Shown: piece by piece, positions 43,250 through 53,102 of the stretch
Position numbering within the stretch: position 1 is the stretch's first letter
How the letters are laid out: each line of letters starts with the position of its first letter
DNA from: an uncultured Roseburia sp.
GTDB lineage: Bacteria > Bacillota > Clostridia > Lachnospirales > Lachnospiraceae
Assembly: GCA_934317215.1 (NCBI GenBank)
Contig: CAKREH010000006.1
Location: 1 to 64,000, forward strand
Reading direction: 5' to 3'
DNA: 64,000 nt
Made by a program: the position numbers and the translations under genes
Notes under the pieces: model-generated
Databases searched by the model: none
Told to the model about the DNA's origin: nothing
Seen by the model: only the letters and a program-made list of their open reading frames with translations

Positions 43250-44593
43250 CTACTGCTGCCCCGTCAATACTTTGTTGAGCAGATCGGCAAGCGGTACCAT
43301 CGCATTTTTCGCTTCTTCCAGAGTATTTGTCTGCGCCCCTACCTCGATCAGAAGTGTCTTTGGGCAATAGTGCATATTGTAGCGGTATCCCTTCAGATAG
43401 ATCCTTCTGGTAAATCCCGGATAATATTCTGCCGCCTTTAACTGCATCTGGAACGATATCGCCAGATTGTCTGCAATATAAGGATTATAAAGATATTCGA
43501 TATCGCCTGTTTTCGTTGTACGGCTCAATCCATTAAAAAACATGACCTGCGCCATCGGCACACCATTTTGTTCCGTAACCAGCCTCGTATTATTTCCGAC
43601 TCCGTCGCGGTGCAGATCGATCACAACCTCAATGCTTTTATTTTCCGCTAAAATCTGTTCTAACGCAGGACCTGCTTTTGCATAGGCATGATCGCGGTCT
43701 CCAACATCATACTGCCCGGTGTGATGGATCACGGAAAAGCCATATTTTTGTGTCAGAAGCTCCGTCAGATAATCACCGACACCGACGACCGACATGGATG
43801 CATCACCCGGAACGGAATCTGCATACCCTTCCTGTGAATGCGTATGATAGATCAGTATCTGCGGTGTGGACGCATCATGGCTCAAACGTACATCCTTTCC
43901 GAGCAGGGCATCCGCATTGAGCTGCGCGCTCCCGATCGTCGTCGTATTGTCCACCTGATAAAAATTCTGGATCAGATAATCAAAATCGTTCAGCTTTTCC
44001 CTTGCAAATGTCACTGCTTTGATGTCTGCCACAGCGGAAGCTGCCTGACTGTCTGCTGCACCTGCCTCTGCAATCTGTGCCTGCTGATTTTCTGCTGCAT
44101 CTGCCTCTGCCGGCTGCCCTCCGGTGTTCTCTGCCGCACCTGCATCCACCGTCTGTCCTCCTGCATCTTTTTCATCTGACAGGCTCGTACCATCTGCGCT
44201 TCCGACAGATGGTATCACTTCCCCCGTCTTTTCATCCACATAATTTTCATCTGCAGCCTCCCGCGCCAGAATTGCCTCATAAGAGAGATCACTCTCGATC
44301 TGCGTCTGGTATGATCCACTTTCAGGTTCATAGTTTTCCCCGGAAAAAAACACATCGATCACTTTTTCTACAAAAGACCACTCCGTCTCATCTTTTACAC
44401 TGTAAGACAAACCGGGCAGATAAAAATCAAGTACTTTTTCGCAGCAGCTTTTTGCCCCCTCTTCTCCAAGCTTTGCAAAGAAAGATCTGTTTGTCTGTAA
44501 AAGTATTCCAATGACAGCCAGCAGCAATCCCCCCAGCCAGACGGCACCATTTATTTTTTTCTTTTTTAAATGTCGATAACGATAAGCATACAT
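43250..44593 (-). CDS. spoIIP: Stage II sporulation protein P
   Basis: 447 residues: cytoplasmic basic tail and one membrane span (about 17-34), a low-complexity Ala/Glu/Gln linker (about 145-190), and a C-terminal SpoIIP amidase/endopeptidase domain with IYHTHSQEGY, VIDLHRDGVG and LIEVGAQTNT, whose His/Glu residues bind zinc. SpoIIP cuts septal peptidoglycan with SpoIID during engulfment, made under sigma E in Bacillus. A TATAAT lies about 35 nt upstream, but no convincing ribosome site precedes ATG 44593. Confidence 0.92.
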   Translation of the reverse strand: MYAYRYRHLKKKKINGAVWLGGLLLAVIGILLQTNRSFFAKLGEEGAKSCCEKVLDFYLPGLSYSVKDETEWSFVEKVIDVFFSGENYEPESGSYQTQIESDLSYEAILAREAADENYVDEKTGEVIPSVGSADGTSLSDEKDAGGQTVDAGAAENTGGQPAEADAAENQQAQIAEAGAADSQAASAVADIKAVTFAREKLNDFDYLIQNFYQVDNTTTIGSAQLNADALLGKDVRLSHDASTPQILIYHTHSQEGYADSVPGDASMSVVGVGDYLTELLTQKYGFSVIHHTGQYDVGDRDHAYAKAGPALEQILAENKSIEVVIDLHRDGVGNNTRLVTEQNGVPMAQVMFFNGLSRTTKTGDIEYLYNPYIADNLAISFQMQLKAAEYYPGFTRRIYLKGYRYNMHYCPKTLLIEVGAQTNTLEEAKNAMVPLADLLNKVLTGQQ

Positions 44594-44705
44594 ACTACAC
44601 TGTATGCACTTCTATTTTTCATTATACCATGAAGCTTTGTTTCCTGATCGTGATCTGCATGAGTTTCGCCCGGCAGTCTTATTTTACTATAATCCTGCCT
44701 GTCTA

Positions 44706-45665
44706 TTATGCCGGCAGTCCTTCCCCCATAAATGCAATATTGATGCCTTCCGAGATCGTGTAGCTTAATCTTTTGACCGACTCATCAATATCTTTTGGCG
44801 TCACAAACATCGCATTTAAATTCGGTGAGAGAAGTTCCCGGATCAGTTCATATTTTTCTCCATCGTTTAACTCTTTTAACGAATCCCCAAGCATATCAAA
44901 TGCCCTGCTCTGGCTCATCGCAGCGATCAGATTAAACATCGTATCATTGACAATCGTTGCAGCATCCACAACTGTCGGTATCCCGATTGATATCACGGGA
45001 ATCCCAAGGCTTTTTTTATTCAGTCCGTGTCTATGGTTTCCAACCCCGCTGCCCGGATTGATCCCGGTATCCGTGACCTGGATCGTCCGGTTTAACCGCT
45101 TGGTGCTGCGCGCCGCCAACGCATCAATGACAATGACCAGATCAGGTTTTGTCTCATCGATGATTCCATGAATGATCTCAAGACTTTCCATTCCCGTCTG
45201 CGCCATAACTCCCGGGACAATACTGCTGATCCGGTTCACATTTTTTTCTCCGAAAGCATACTTTCCATACTCTTTTACAATGTGTCTTGTGATAAAAAGA
45301 TTGTCCACCACACGCGGGCCTAGTGCATCCGGCGTAACTTCACGGTTTCCAAGTCCAACGACCAGCACCGACAGCTCCTCATTTTTTTTCTGGATCAACT
45401 GACGGATGATCTTCGCAAGCTGTACGGATATCTCTCTGTGATAGTCTTCATCCTCCTCATCCATATTTCCCGCCTCGATCGTTATATAGGTTCCCTTGGG
45501 TTTTCCCATCGTCTTTGCACCGTTTTCCGTCTCAATGACCACTGTGCTGACCGTGATATTTTTGTCAACTTTCTCTTCTAAGAAACGGACTCCCTTCAGA
45601 TCAACATGATCTTCCTGCATTTTTTCCTGCGTTTCAAGCGCTAAATCCGTTCGTATCTGATACAT
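44706..45665 (-). CDS. gpr: GPR endopeptidase (germination protease)
   Basis: 319 residues; degrades small acid-soluble proteins at spore germination. Signature stretches RTDLALE at the N-terminus, VVGLGNREVTPDALGP, SIVPGVMAQTGMES, VIDALAAR and NPGSGVGNHR identify it. The N-terminal propeptide would be removed by self-cleavage. ATG 45665 follows GGGGG by eight nt. It lies upstream of spoIIP on the same strand and is divergent from rpsT. A weak sigma-G-like pair (TGGATA, 18 nt, AATAATA) precedes it. Confidence 0.94.
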   Translation of the reverse strand: MYQIRTDLALETQEKMQEDHVDLKGVRFLEEKVDKNITVSTVVIETENGAKTMGKPKGTYITIEAGNMDEEDEDYHREISVQLAKIIRQLIQKKNEELSVLVVGLGNREVTPDALGPRVVDNLFITRHIVKEYGKYAFGEKNVNRISSIVPGVMAQTGMESLEIIHGIIDETKPDLVIVIDALAARSTKRLNRTIQVTDTGINPGSGVGNHRHGLNKKSLGIPVISIGIPTVVDAATIVNDTMFNLIAAMSQSRAFDMLGDSLKELNDGEKYELIRELLSPNLNAMFVTPKDIDESVKRLSYTISEGINIAFMGEGLPA

Positions 45666-45778
45666 AAATTTTCCCCCATATTCCAATGCCCTGCTCCGGC
45701 ATCTGTTATCTTTTCCTATATTATTTCTGGTCTGAAAAAAAATTATCCATAATTTCTCATTATTTTACTGTTTTACAC

Positions 45779-45807
45779 TTGACAACCACAAAAACCTGCC
45801 CTATAAT
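45779..45807 (+). promoter_or_regulatory. Consensus promoter of rpsT
   Basis: TTGACA (45779-45784), 17-bp spacer, TATAAT (45802-45807). The leader of about 80 nt holds TGTTTACATT/AATGTAACA, a weak inverted repeat. Confidence 0.9.
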
Positions 45808-45895
45808 ATACCAGTATGTTTACATTGAACTGTCCGTGTCCGGCTTTAATGTAACAATCATGAACAATAACGATTACAAATTGGAGGTGTACGGA

Positions 45896-46159
45896 TTGGC
45901 TAACATTAAATCTGCAAAAAAAAGAATTTTAGTAACAGAGACAAGAGCTGCTAGAAACAAAGCGATCAGAAGCGAAGTGAAAACTTCTATTAAAAAAGTT
46001 GAGGCTGCAGTAGCTGCAAACGATAAAGAGGCTGCAAAAGCTGCTTTAACAGTTGCTATCTCAACTATCGAGAGCGCTTCTTCTAAAGGAATTTACCACA
46101 AGAACAATTCTGCCAGAAAAGTTTCCCGTTTAACAAAACTTGTTAACGGTTTAGCTTAA
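45896..46159 (+). CDS. rpsT: 30S ribosomal protein S20
   Basis: 87 residues, basic and helical, starting ANIKSAKKRI after the initiator and ending RKVSRLTKLVNGLA, as in S20, which binds 16S rRNA early in 30S assembly. The start is TTG 45896 with GGAGG eight nt upstream; the frame is open back to 45686 but that covers the promoter. UUG starts are known for rpsT in other bacteria and are tied to autoregulation there; the same is possible here. Confidence 0.95.
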   Translation: MANIKSAKKRILVTETRAARNKAIRSEVKTSIKKVEAAVAANDKEAAKAALTVAISTIESASSKGIYHKNNSARKVSRLTKLVNGLA

Positions 46160-46211
46160 TTTTTGAAACATAGATAAAAACATATATGCGGTCTTAACCC
46201 AGCCGCATAAT

Positions 46212-46245
46212 AAAAACACCAGTACCGTCATACTGGTGTTTTTTT
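46212..46245 (+). terminator. Terminator of rpsT
   Basis: AAAACACCAGTA and TACTGGTGTT form a perfect stem with a six-base loop followed by TTTTTTT. Confidence 0.93.
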
Positions 46246-46295
46246 GATTCACAGGAATTTACGTCCTATGAATCAAAAAGCCCTCCGGGCGGGAT
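46246..46295 (-). repeat. Hairpin repeat family, copy B
   Basis: Inverted relative to copy A at 14761: GATTCACAGGA/TCCTATGAATC hairpin next to GCCCTCCGGGCGGGAT. On the minus strand the latter gives a short GC stem followed by TTTTTG and could end holA transcripts. Confidence 0.75.
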
Positions 46296-46375
46296 CACAC
46301 TGCGTCGGAGATGAATTATGTCGCGAGGCGCCCCGCCGCAGGCGGGGAATCCTGTGAAACAGGATTCTTTTTATG
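46296..46375. other. GC-rich hairpin stretch beside repeat copy B
   Basis: Two perfect hairpins: CCCCGCC-gca-GGCGGGG and AATCCTGT-gaa-ACAGGATT, the second followed by CTTTTTATG on the plus strand. No gene. Perhaps the extended part of the repeat, or a second terminator behind rpsT. Confidence 0.5.
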
Positions 46376-47362
46376 TTATTTTTCTGACCGGCTGTACTTC
46401 ATGATAAAAAGTTCTACCGCCATCTGATCATTCATGCGTCCCGTTTTTACGGACTCCTCTAAGTCAGCTCCATCATAAAGCGCCCTCTTTAACTGCGTCA
46501 TTGTAAATCCTTTTGCCTGTGAAATATTCCGTTTTACCGCAAACGGCGGGATTCCCGCATTTTTTGCAATCGACGGATTGTCCATTCCACGCCCCGCCAT
46601 ATCGCGCACATTTAAAAGGATCTGAAACTGTCTGGTAATCAGAAACATAATGCGCATCGGAGGTTCTTTTAATGTCAGAAGATCATAATACAGATCCAGT
46701 GCCTTCCGCTGGTTATGCTCGGCGATTGCATTGACCATCTCAAATATCTTGTTGGTCGTCTGTTCCGTCGTGACTGCCATCACATCTTCCGCCGTGATCA
46801 CATCCCGGTCTAAGGCATAACAGATCAGCTTTTCTAACTCCCTGTCAATATTTCCCATATCAGTTCCTGTCCTGCTCAAAAAAAGCTGCATCACGGATCC
46901 GGTGATATTTTTTCCTTCTTTTTTTAATCTTGTTAAGATCCAGCGTGTTAAAAGTTCCTCGCTCTGCGCTGAAAACTCTACGATCTTCCCATTATTCTTG
47001 ACCGTTTTATACATCTTCGAACGCTTGTCCACTTCCTCTTCCACAAAAATAAAATGTGTCGCCGGTGCCACCTGCATGAGATATTCGGCAAGATCCTCAC
47101 AGGAACTTTTAAAAAATCCGCTGTCCTCGATCAATATCACTCTCCGGTCTGCAAAAAAAGGCAGTGTTTCGGCAAGATCAATCACTTCTTTCGGATTGAT
47201 ATTCTTTCCCTCAAATGTCGTAAAATTCATGTTGTCATCCGGCGCTGCCATTGCATTTTTCAATTTGTCTTTATACTGCTTTTTTAAATATGCTTCCGTT
47301 CCATACAGCAGGTAGATCTGTTTGAAATTTCCGCTTCTGATATCATCATTGATCGTTTTCAT
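46376..47362 (-). CDS. holA: DNA polymerase III subunit delta
   Basis: 328-residue clamp-loader delta subunit: opens the beta clamp during replication. The start IYLLYGTEAYLKKQY, the LPFFADRRVILIEDSGFF strand and the C-terminal domain with RMIFLITRQFQILL fit HolA. It shares the AAA+ fold but has no Walker motif, as expected. ATG 47362 has AAGGA ten nt upstream; the frame up to 47491 is unlike the family. holA often follows comEC in Firmicutes, as here. Confidence 0.92.
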   Translation of the reverse strand: MKTINDDIRSGNFKQIYLLYGTEAYLKKQYKDKLKNAMAAPDDNMNFTTFEGKNINPKEVIDLAETLPFFADRRVILIEDSGFFKSSCEDLAEYLMQVAPATHFIFVEEEVDKRSKMYKTVKNNGKIVEFSAQSEELLTRWILTRLKKEGKNITGSVMQLFLSRTGTDMGNIDRELEKLICYALDRDVITAEDVMAVTTEQTTNKIFEMVNAIAEHNQRKALDLYYDLLTLKEPPMRIMFLITRQFQILLNVRDMAGRGMDNPSIAKNAGIPPFAVKRNISQAKGFTMTQLKRALYDGADLEESVKTGRMNDQMAVELFIMKYSRSEK

Positions 47363-47504
47363 TTTATCTGATTCCTTTTTATCACTTATCCGGATACAAA
47401 GCACTGACATTGCATTACACTTCGCTGCATTTACCCTGCATCGAATTACGCAGCACTGCACTACGCGGCTTTGTACTAAGCTGCATACCACAGTATAACA
47501 TACA

Positions 47505-49970
47505 TTACCTTACAAATACAAACCGCTTGTCCGGAAGTAAAAATTTTTGTACTGCCAGCTTATTTTTCTTTAACCGGATCACTGTAATCTGTCCACCCTC
47601 CATCGTGTAAAACAGTGCACTCCCCGTATCACGGATATTTTCAACCGCAACCCTGCCCGGATGTCCGTATCGGTTCTTTTCTGCGCAGGAAATAACGGAG
47701 ATCCGCGGTGATACCGCATCCAGAAAGCTTTTTGTGTTCGAATATTTTGAACCATGGTGTGCCGCCTTGTAAAAATCTATGTCATTGATTCCACCCCATT
47801 TTAAAATTTGTTTTTCCTGCTCCTCCCCGATATCTCCGGTAAATAATGCCGAAAAACCTTTTTCCTCATACAATAACACCAGTGATTCCCCATTCTTATC
47901 GGTACTTATTTCACTTCTCTGTTCATCTCCCACATGGTACTCCGGCGAAATGGCTGTTATCTTTGCACTTCCAGAAAAAAGTGCATCTTTCCGGCTCATC
48001 ATACAGATTTCTGTTCCATGTTCTTTTGCCAGTGAAACCAGCTTTTCATAGCTCTCATCCCGCATCATCCCCCGGAAGATCACCAGATTCCTGATCCGGT
48101 ATCCCTCATCAAAAATCTCCGACAGACCGGAGATATGATCCTGATCCGTATGGGAAACAAACCAGTAGTCAATCTCTTTCACACCGTTTGACTTTAAATA
48201 CGGCAGGATCCGGTACTTCCCCACGCTCTGCACATTTGTGCTTCCGCCATCTATAAAAATATCATAGCCGCTGTCTGTATGCAGATAAATCCCGTCTCCC
48301 TGTCCGACATCAAGCACGGTAAGTTTCATGCCTCTGGGAACTGGCATAAACAAAAAAACAAGCAGTCCCAACCCACAGGCAAACAAACTCCACTCCATTC
48401 CCCGGTAACTCTTTCTTCTCTTTTTCCTTCCGTTTTCTTCCGTCATCTGCTGCATTTCTTTCTGCCGCTTTGTCACATGAGAAAGTAAAAAAAGTCCCGC
48501 GGCAAGCAGCAGATAGTATACGGTAATTTTTACTGCGGATGGTTTTCCGGTAATCAGCAACGCATGGGGCAGACCCGATGCGATCGTACAAATTTTTTCA
48601 TAACCGCTTAAAATCACATGGCACGGCATCAATACGATCTGCACCAGTACCGCCTTCGGCATCACCGCACACCCCAGCAGACCACCGGCAATTCCGGATG
48701 CCAGTGCGATTCCGACGAGTGGCAGCACAAGCAGATTCAATAGAATTGCATATACCGGGATTTCATAAAAATGCCATGCCGTAACCGGCAGTACCACAAG
48801 CTGAAGCACGAATCCTGTACCGATTTTATCAAGCACCGCATGACCCTGGTATGCGCTCTGCACAATTTTTCCAGCCCATACCACACCAGTCACCGCAATA
48901 AAAGAAAGCTGAAATCCCGCATCATATAACGCAAACGGCTGCTTCCATAAAATGAGCAGTGCGGTAAAACCCATTGCATTTAGGGAATCATAACTTCGCC
49001 CCACCGCCTGTCCAAGCAGGAGAATGCAAAACATACTGACCGCACGGAACGACGAATATCCCATTCCGGTCATCATGCCATATAAGATCATAAACACTGC
49101 CGCAAAAATTCCCGATCCCCAGAAACCAAAGCTCCCTTTTCGCAGCAATCGGTACAATGTCATGCCGATCACTGCGATATGCAATCCCGATATCGCCAGA
49201 ATATGTGAGATCCCGGCAGTGCGGTAAAGCTGTTTTATCTCCGCATCCAGAAGATTTTTTTCTCCAAGCAGCATCGTACTTAAAACTCCGCCCTCCCGTG
49301 CTCCAAGTGCCTGTTCATACACCCCTGCCAGATGATATTTCCATTCATACATTGTCTCCGCAATAAGATTTCCTTTTCCGTATGCAGACACCGTATCCAC
49401 ATCATTTATGGCAAATACGGTCCCACGCGCCTTATAATAAGCCGCTTGATCAAAGTTTCCCTCATTGCGTGCCCGGTTAAATAATTTTATTTTTCCATGT
49501 AAAACAAGCGTTTGTCCGATAGAACAGGTGTCGGACTCACAATAGATGATGACGTTTGCAGAGATACTCTGCCATTCTCTGAATTTTGAACCCTGTCTGA
49601 TCTGACAGGATGATAGATTGTATAAATACTGTTCGTTTTTTTGCTCTTTACCGGTAAGTTTCCCATTTAAAAGGATCTCTTCCCCATCTTCCAAATACGG
49701 CAGATATTGATTTTGTTCTGCCTGCACAACCCCGCAGTGATGCCAGCCCAAAAATAGTGCTGCGGCAGAACATACCGCCATACACCACCGCCATTTCCGA
49801 ACCGGATATCTTTCACTCTCCGGCATCCCTCTGTCATGTCCTGTCATGATCACAGTCCAGAGCAGAACTCCAAAAAATAAAAGCCAGAGCATCCACAGCT
49901 TTCCATTCACGGCAATGGAAATACCGCAGATAAACCCGGCTGCCATTTCAAGAAATGGTCTTTTCCCCAA
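47505..49970 (-). CDS. comEC: ComEC/Rec2 DNA-uptake channel
   Basis: 821 residues: N-terminal DUF4131 region with membrane spans and an OB-like domain, the central Competence membrane domain (ISHILAISGLHIAVIG, about 230-500), and a C-terminal metallo-beta-lactamase domain (LDVGQGDGIYLHT, SHTDQDHISG, AAHHGSKYSN) that likely degrades the non-transported strand. ComEC takes single-stranded DNA into the cell. The start is TTG 49970, with GAGGAGG inside the last codons of the preceding GerMN gene, so translation is coupled. Confidence 0.93.
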   Translation of the reverse strand: MGKRPFLEMAAGFICGISIAVNGKLWMLWLLFFGVLLWTVIMTGHDRGMPESERYPVRKWRWCMAVCSAAALFLGWHHCGVVQAEQNQYLPYLEDGEEILLNGKLTGKEQKNEQYLYNLSSCQIRQGSKFREWQSISANVIIYCESDTCSIGQTLVLHGKIKLFNRARNEGNFDQAAYYKARGTVFAINDVDTVSAYGKGNLIAETMYEWKYHLAGVYEQALGAREGGVLSTMLLGEKNLLDAEIKQLYRTAGISHILAISGLHIAVIGMTLYRLLRKGSFGFWGSGIFAAVFMILYGMMTGMGYSSFRAVSMFCILLLGQAVGRSYDSLNAMGFTALLILWKQPFALYDAGFQLSFIAVTGVVWAGKIVQSAYQGHAVLDKIGTGFVLQLVVLPVTAWHFYEIPVYAILLNLLVLPLVGIALASGIAGGLLGCAVMPKAVLVQIVLMPCHVILSGYEKICTIASGLPHALLITGKPSAVKITVYYLLLAAGLFLLSHVTKRQKEMQQMTEENGRKKRRKSYRGMEWSLFACGLGLLVFLFMPVPRGMKLTVLDVGQGDGIYLHTDSGYDIFIDGGSTNVQSVGKYRILPYLKSNGVKEIDYWFVSHTDQDHISGLSEIFDEGYRIRNLVIFRGMMRDESYEKLVSLAKEHGTEICMMSRKDALFSGSAKITAISPEYHVGDEQRSEISTDKNGESLVLLYEEKGFSALFTGDIGEEQEKQILKWGGINDIDFYKAAHHGSKYSNTKSFLDAVSPRISVISCAEKNRYGHPGRVAVENIRDTGSALFYTMEGGQITVIRLKKNKLAVQKFLLPDKRFVFVR

Positions 49971-49971
49971 T

Positions 49972-50919
49972 TTATTCCTCCTCTGTTACTCCTGTTTCTT
50001 CCAATGAAACGACGTAATCAAAATTTCTGTCATACATGTCGCTTAATTTAAAATTATCACGGTAAGTGCCACTGGTATCCCCATTGACCGAGATCTGTAC
50101 TTTACTGATCGTAGACAATTCTGTCAGAGAATCCACGATTGAATAGATGACAACCGCCTCATTCACCTGATAATCCTGATTTTTAAAGTTTTCATCCAGA
50201 CTCACATAGCAGACACCATCCACCACGGATACATTGATCAGTTTCGTTCCCGCCGGAATTGCAGATTTTGCCCCCTCTGTCTGCGGTCCCTCCAAAAGCT
50301 GTTCCATGATCAGTTTTTCCATAGAAACGTTACTGCTGTAATAGACATCACTTCTTGTCTCCTCCACCAGTCCGTCACCGGTTTCATTTGCAAAATAAAG
50401 TTTTAACGTCGTACACTGGATAGAATTGATCTGTTCTCCCGGATTCTCAATAAAACTATCCTGATTCATGCTTCCGACAATATTGCCCCTGATATCCGTA
50501 AGCGGTGCATCTGCCACATAAAATGATACACAGTCCACCCCCGGAATCTGTGTCATGGTAAGAACTACCGCAGCACGGCACAATACTTCTTCTACCTCCG
50601 CCATACTGCTGTAATCCGCATCAAAATGGATCGAGAGCATCACGCCGTCAAGCGAATAATCGGTAACCTCCACCCCGTTTGGTATCGGTTTGCGGTACTC
50701 AACATTGTCAGAATCTGAGCTTAACTTTGCTAAAAACTCTTTGATCATCCCATCCGTATCCGAAGCCTCCGGCTCATAGGGAACATCTAAGATCTTTGTT
50801 TTGTCCTTATTCAGATATTCGATATTATATTCGCTGCTCACTTCTTCATTTCCGCATCCAGCCAGCAAAAAGACTGCCAGGATACATCCTGACAACAGCA
50901 TAATTATTTTTTTATCCAT
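49972..50919 (-). CDS. GerMN-domain lipoprotein
   Basis: 315 residues. Signal peptide with lipobox LLAGC, so a membrane-anchored lipoprotein facing outward. Two GerMN repeats follow (about 60-175 and 185-300), the second with LIMEQLLEGP and AIPAGTKLINVSV. GerMN domains occur in spore germination protein GerM and in lipoproteins next to WalK-type kinases (LpqB-like). ATG 50919 has AAAGGT seven nt upstream. It follows the kinase gene by 34 nt and may act as its partner. Confidence 0.85.
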   Translation of the reverse strand: MDKKIIMLLSGCILAVFLLAGCGNEEVSSEYNIEYLNKDKTKILDVPYEPEASDTDGMIKEFLAKLSSDSDNVEYRKPIPNGVEVTDYSLDGVMLSIHFDADYSSMAEVEEVLCRAAVVLTMTQIPGVDCVSFYVADAPLTDIRGNIVGSMNQDSFIENPGEQINSIQCTTLKLYFANETGDGLVEETRSDVYYSSNVSMEKLIMEQLLEGPQTEGAKSAIPAGTKLINVSVVDGVCYVSLDENFKNQDYQVNEAVVIYSIVDSLTELSTISKVQISVNGDTSGTYRDNFKLSDMYDRNFDYVVSLEETGVTEEE

Positions 50920-50953
50920 AATCTGACCTTTCATTTTCAACAGATCCAATCTG

Positions 50954-52396
50954 TTATGAAATATAGTTGAGCGGAATACGAACATTAAAGATCGTTCCCT
51001 CTCCCTCTGTACTGAATACCTTGATCGCGCCACGGTGCATCAGTACCGCATTCCGCGTGATGGCAAGACCAAGTCCGGTTCCACCGATCTCCCTGGAGTG
51101 TGACTTATCCACACGGTAAAAACGTTCATAAATATGTTCTAACGAATCTTCCGGTATTCCGATTCCGGAATCTTCTACTTTCAGGTAAAAATATTGATGG
51201 TCCGCATTCAGCGAAACATGCACCCAGCCATCTTCCTTGTTATACTTGATCGCATTTTCGATCAGGTTGGTAAACGCAAGGGTGATCTTTACCTCGTCAA
51301 CATCTGCACTGACCGGACGGAAACTTTCAAGCACAAGCTCCACTTTCTGCCTGTCTGCGATCGGACGCAGACGTTTTAAGATCTGCTCTAACAGTTCATT
51401 GATATTGATATTTGTGATATTCAGATCTCCCGCAGCCTTGTCCATCTTGACTAACGAAAGCAGGTCATTGATGATCTTCGTCTCACGGTCCACCTCATTG
51501 CCAATATCTCCCATAAACTCTTTGTAGAGTTCGATCGGGGCATCCTCCATACTGTTGATGGAATCCGCCAGCACCTTCATGGAAGTAAGCGGTGTTTTTA
51601 ATTCATGTGACACATTCGACACAAACTCCTGTCTTGAATCATCTAACACCTTCATTCTTCCAAGCATTTTATTAAATTTCTCACTGATCAGCTTTGTCTC
51701 TGTATAATCATTGACAGAAAGCGCATCCTCTCCATAACCTGTCTGGATCTCATCAATTGATTTTGACATCTTATGAAACGGTCTTACCATCTGTCCTGCA
51801 ATGATGACGCTTGCGAAAATAACTGTAAAAACGCATATCAGTTCAATGATCCTCGTGTTCGTTGCAAGATAATCCAGGTTCAGGCTGATACTGTCCGTTG
51901 ACACGCTTACCATCATGACACCGATCACCTGTCTGCTTTCATTTTCCTGATCCGTGCGCACAAGTGGTATCGTCATCTCAATATAGCGGTATTTTGAATC
52001 ATATTTCGTGATCTCTTCCCCATAAAAGCTTTTGATGACTTCCTCTGAGATGATCGTCTTTTTTTCATCCAGCTTATAAGTATCTTTCACTACCTGAAAG
52101 GTGTCACTGATGATCATGACACGCCCGTCATAGATAGTGGAAAGCTGCTCGAGCTGTGCATTGATGGTAGGAGAACCGGAATTTTCCAGATAATCATTTG
52201 ACACGATCTGATTCGCTAAAATCTTTGCCTGGCTTAAGATTTCGCTGGTTCTAAGTGAAACAGCCCTGTTTTCATAAGAATTGAGCATCCCGATCCGCAG
52301 CAGGACACACGGTATCACGCCTATAAGAATAAGTAAAAGAATCAGCCTGAATCTCAGGCTGTTCATAAAATCCGTAAATTTTTTTAATTTTGTCAT
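50954..52396 (-). CDS. Sensor histidine kinase (WalK/PhoR-like)
   Basis: 480 residues: two membrane spans (about 17-35 and 185-205) around a 150-residue outer sensor domain, a HAMP domain (about 205-255), a HisKA domain with SHELKTPL, and a HATPase domain with N box NLIENAIKYN, DSGIGIP and GGTGLGL. Phosphorylates the response regulator encoded 12 nt upstream. No PAS domain is apparent between HAMP and HisKA, unlike Bacillus WalK. AAGG precedes ATG 52396. Confidence 0.92.
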   Translation of the reverse strand: MTKLKKFTDFMNSLRFRLILLLILIGVIPCVLLRIGMLNSYENRAVSLRTSEILSQAKILANQIVSNDYLENSGSPTINAQLEQLSTIYDGRVMIISDTFQVVKDTYKLDEKKTIISEEVIKSFYGEEITKYDSKYRYIEMTIPLVRTDQENESRQVIGVMMVSVSTDSISLNLDYLATNTRIIELICVFTVIFASVIIAGQMVRPFHKMSKSIDEIQTGYGEDALSVNDYTETKLISEKFNKMLGRMKVLDDSRQEFVSNVSHELKTPLTSMKVLADSINSMEDAPIELYKEFMGDIGNEVDRETKIINDLLSLVKMDKAAGDLNITNININELLEQILKRLRPIADRQKVELVLESFRPVSADVDEVKITLAFTNLIENAIKYNKEDGWVHVSLNADHQYFYLKVEDSGIGIPEDSLEHIYERFYRVDKSHSREIGGTGLGLAITRNAVLMHRGAIKVFSTEGEGTIFNVRIPLNYIS

Positions 52397-52408
52397 GGCT
52401 GCACCTTA

Positions 52409-53101
52409 CTAATTCTGAGAATAATAATATCCAACGCCCCATTTGGTATGCACATATTTCGGCTCGCTCGGATTGTTCTCAATCTTTTCTCTCAGACGCC
52501 GCACATGAACATCTACCGTACGCACATCTCCCGGATATTCATATCCCCATACAAGATTCAAAAGATTCTCCCTGCTATAGACTTTGTTCGGGTTGTTGAC
52601 AAGAAGCTCTAACAGATCAAACTCTTTCGCGGTAAGATTCACTTCTTTTCCTAAAATAAAGAGTCTTCTGCTCTCACAGTCTAATTTCAGATCACCTGCT
52701 TCTATGACTTTGCTGTCCTCTTTTTTCGGCTGGCTCGCCGCAGTACGGCGCATGATCGCTTTAATTCTTGCCTTTACCTCAAGGATATTAAACGGTTTTG
52801 TGATGTAATCATCCGCACCGTACTCTAACCCTAAGATCTTATCCATGTCATCTCCCTTTGCGGTGAGCATGACGATCGGCATATTCGAAAACTCCCTGAT
52901 ATGCTGGCATACTTCAAATCCATCCATCTTCGGAAGCATGATATCAAGAAGCACCATATCATAGGCATTTTCCGTTGCCATTTTCAGTGCTTCCTCCCCA
53001 TCATATGCGCAGTCCACTTCCATTCCGTCCTGCTCGAGACTGAACCGGATTCCCTTTACAATTAACTTTTCATCATCTACAACAAGAACCTTTTTTGCCA
53101 T
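52409..53101 (-). CDS. OmpR/PhoB-family response regulator (WalR-like)
   Basis: 230 residues: receiver domain with phospho-acceptor Asp53 (LLDIMLP), DD at 9-10 and Lys in the TKPF motif, then a winged-helix DNA-binding domain (TAKEFDLLELL ... VDVHVRRLREKIE ... VRTVD, GVGYYY). Closest in layout to WalR/PhoP. Gene order with kinase and GerMN lipoprotein suggests an envelope-stress or cell-wall regulator. The AAAGG site lies six nt before ATG 53101, inside the end of the comEA-like gene. Confidence 0.93.
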   Translation of the reverse strand: MAKKVLVVDDEKLIVKGIRFSLEQDGMEVDCAYDGEEALKMATENAYDMVLLDIMLPKMDGFEVCQHIREFSNMPIVMLTAKGDDMDKILGLEYGADDYITKPFNILEVKARIKAIMRRTAASQPKKEDSKVIEAGDLKLDCESRRLFILGKEVNLTAKEFDLLELLVNNPNKVYSRENLLNLVWGYEYPGDVRTVDVHVRRLREKIENNPSEPKYVHTKWGVGYYYSQN

Positions 53102-53102
53102 T

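Noticed and set aside
44594..44640. Sigma-E promoter (CATACAGT) before spoIIP
   Set aside because: The box lies only about ten nt from the start codon, which would place the transcript start on the ATG; the -35 region is also poor.
45686..45895. N-terminal extension of S20
   Set aside because: The extension runs through a perfect promoter and lacks S20 similarity; TTG 45896 has the ribosome site.
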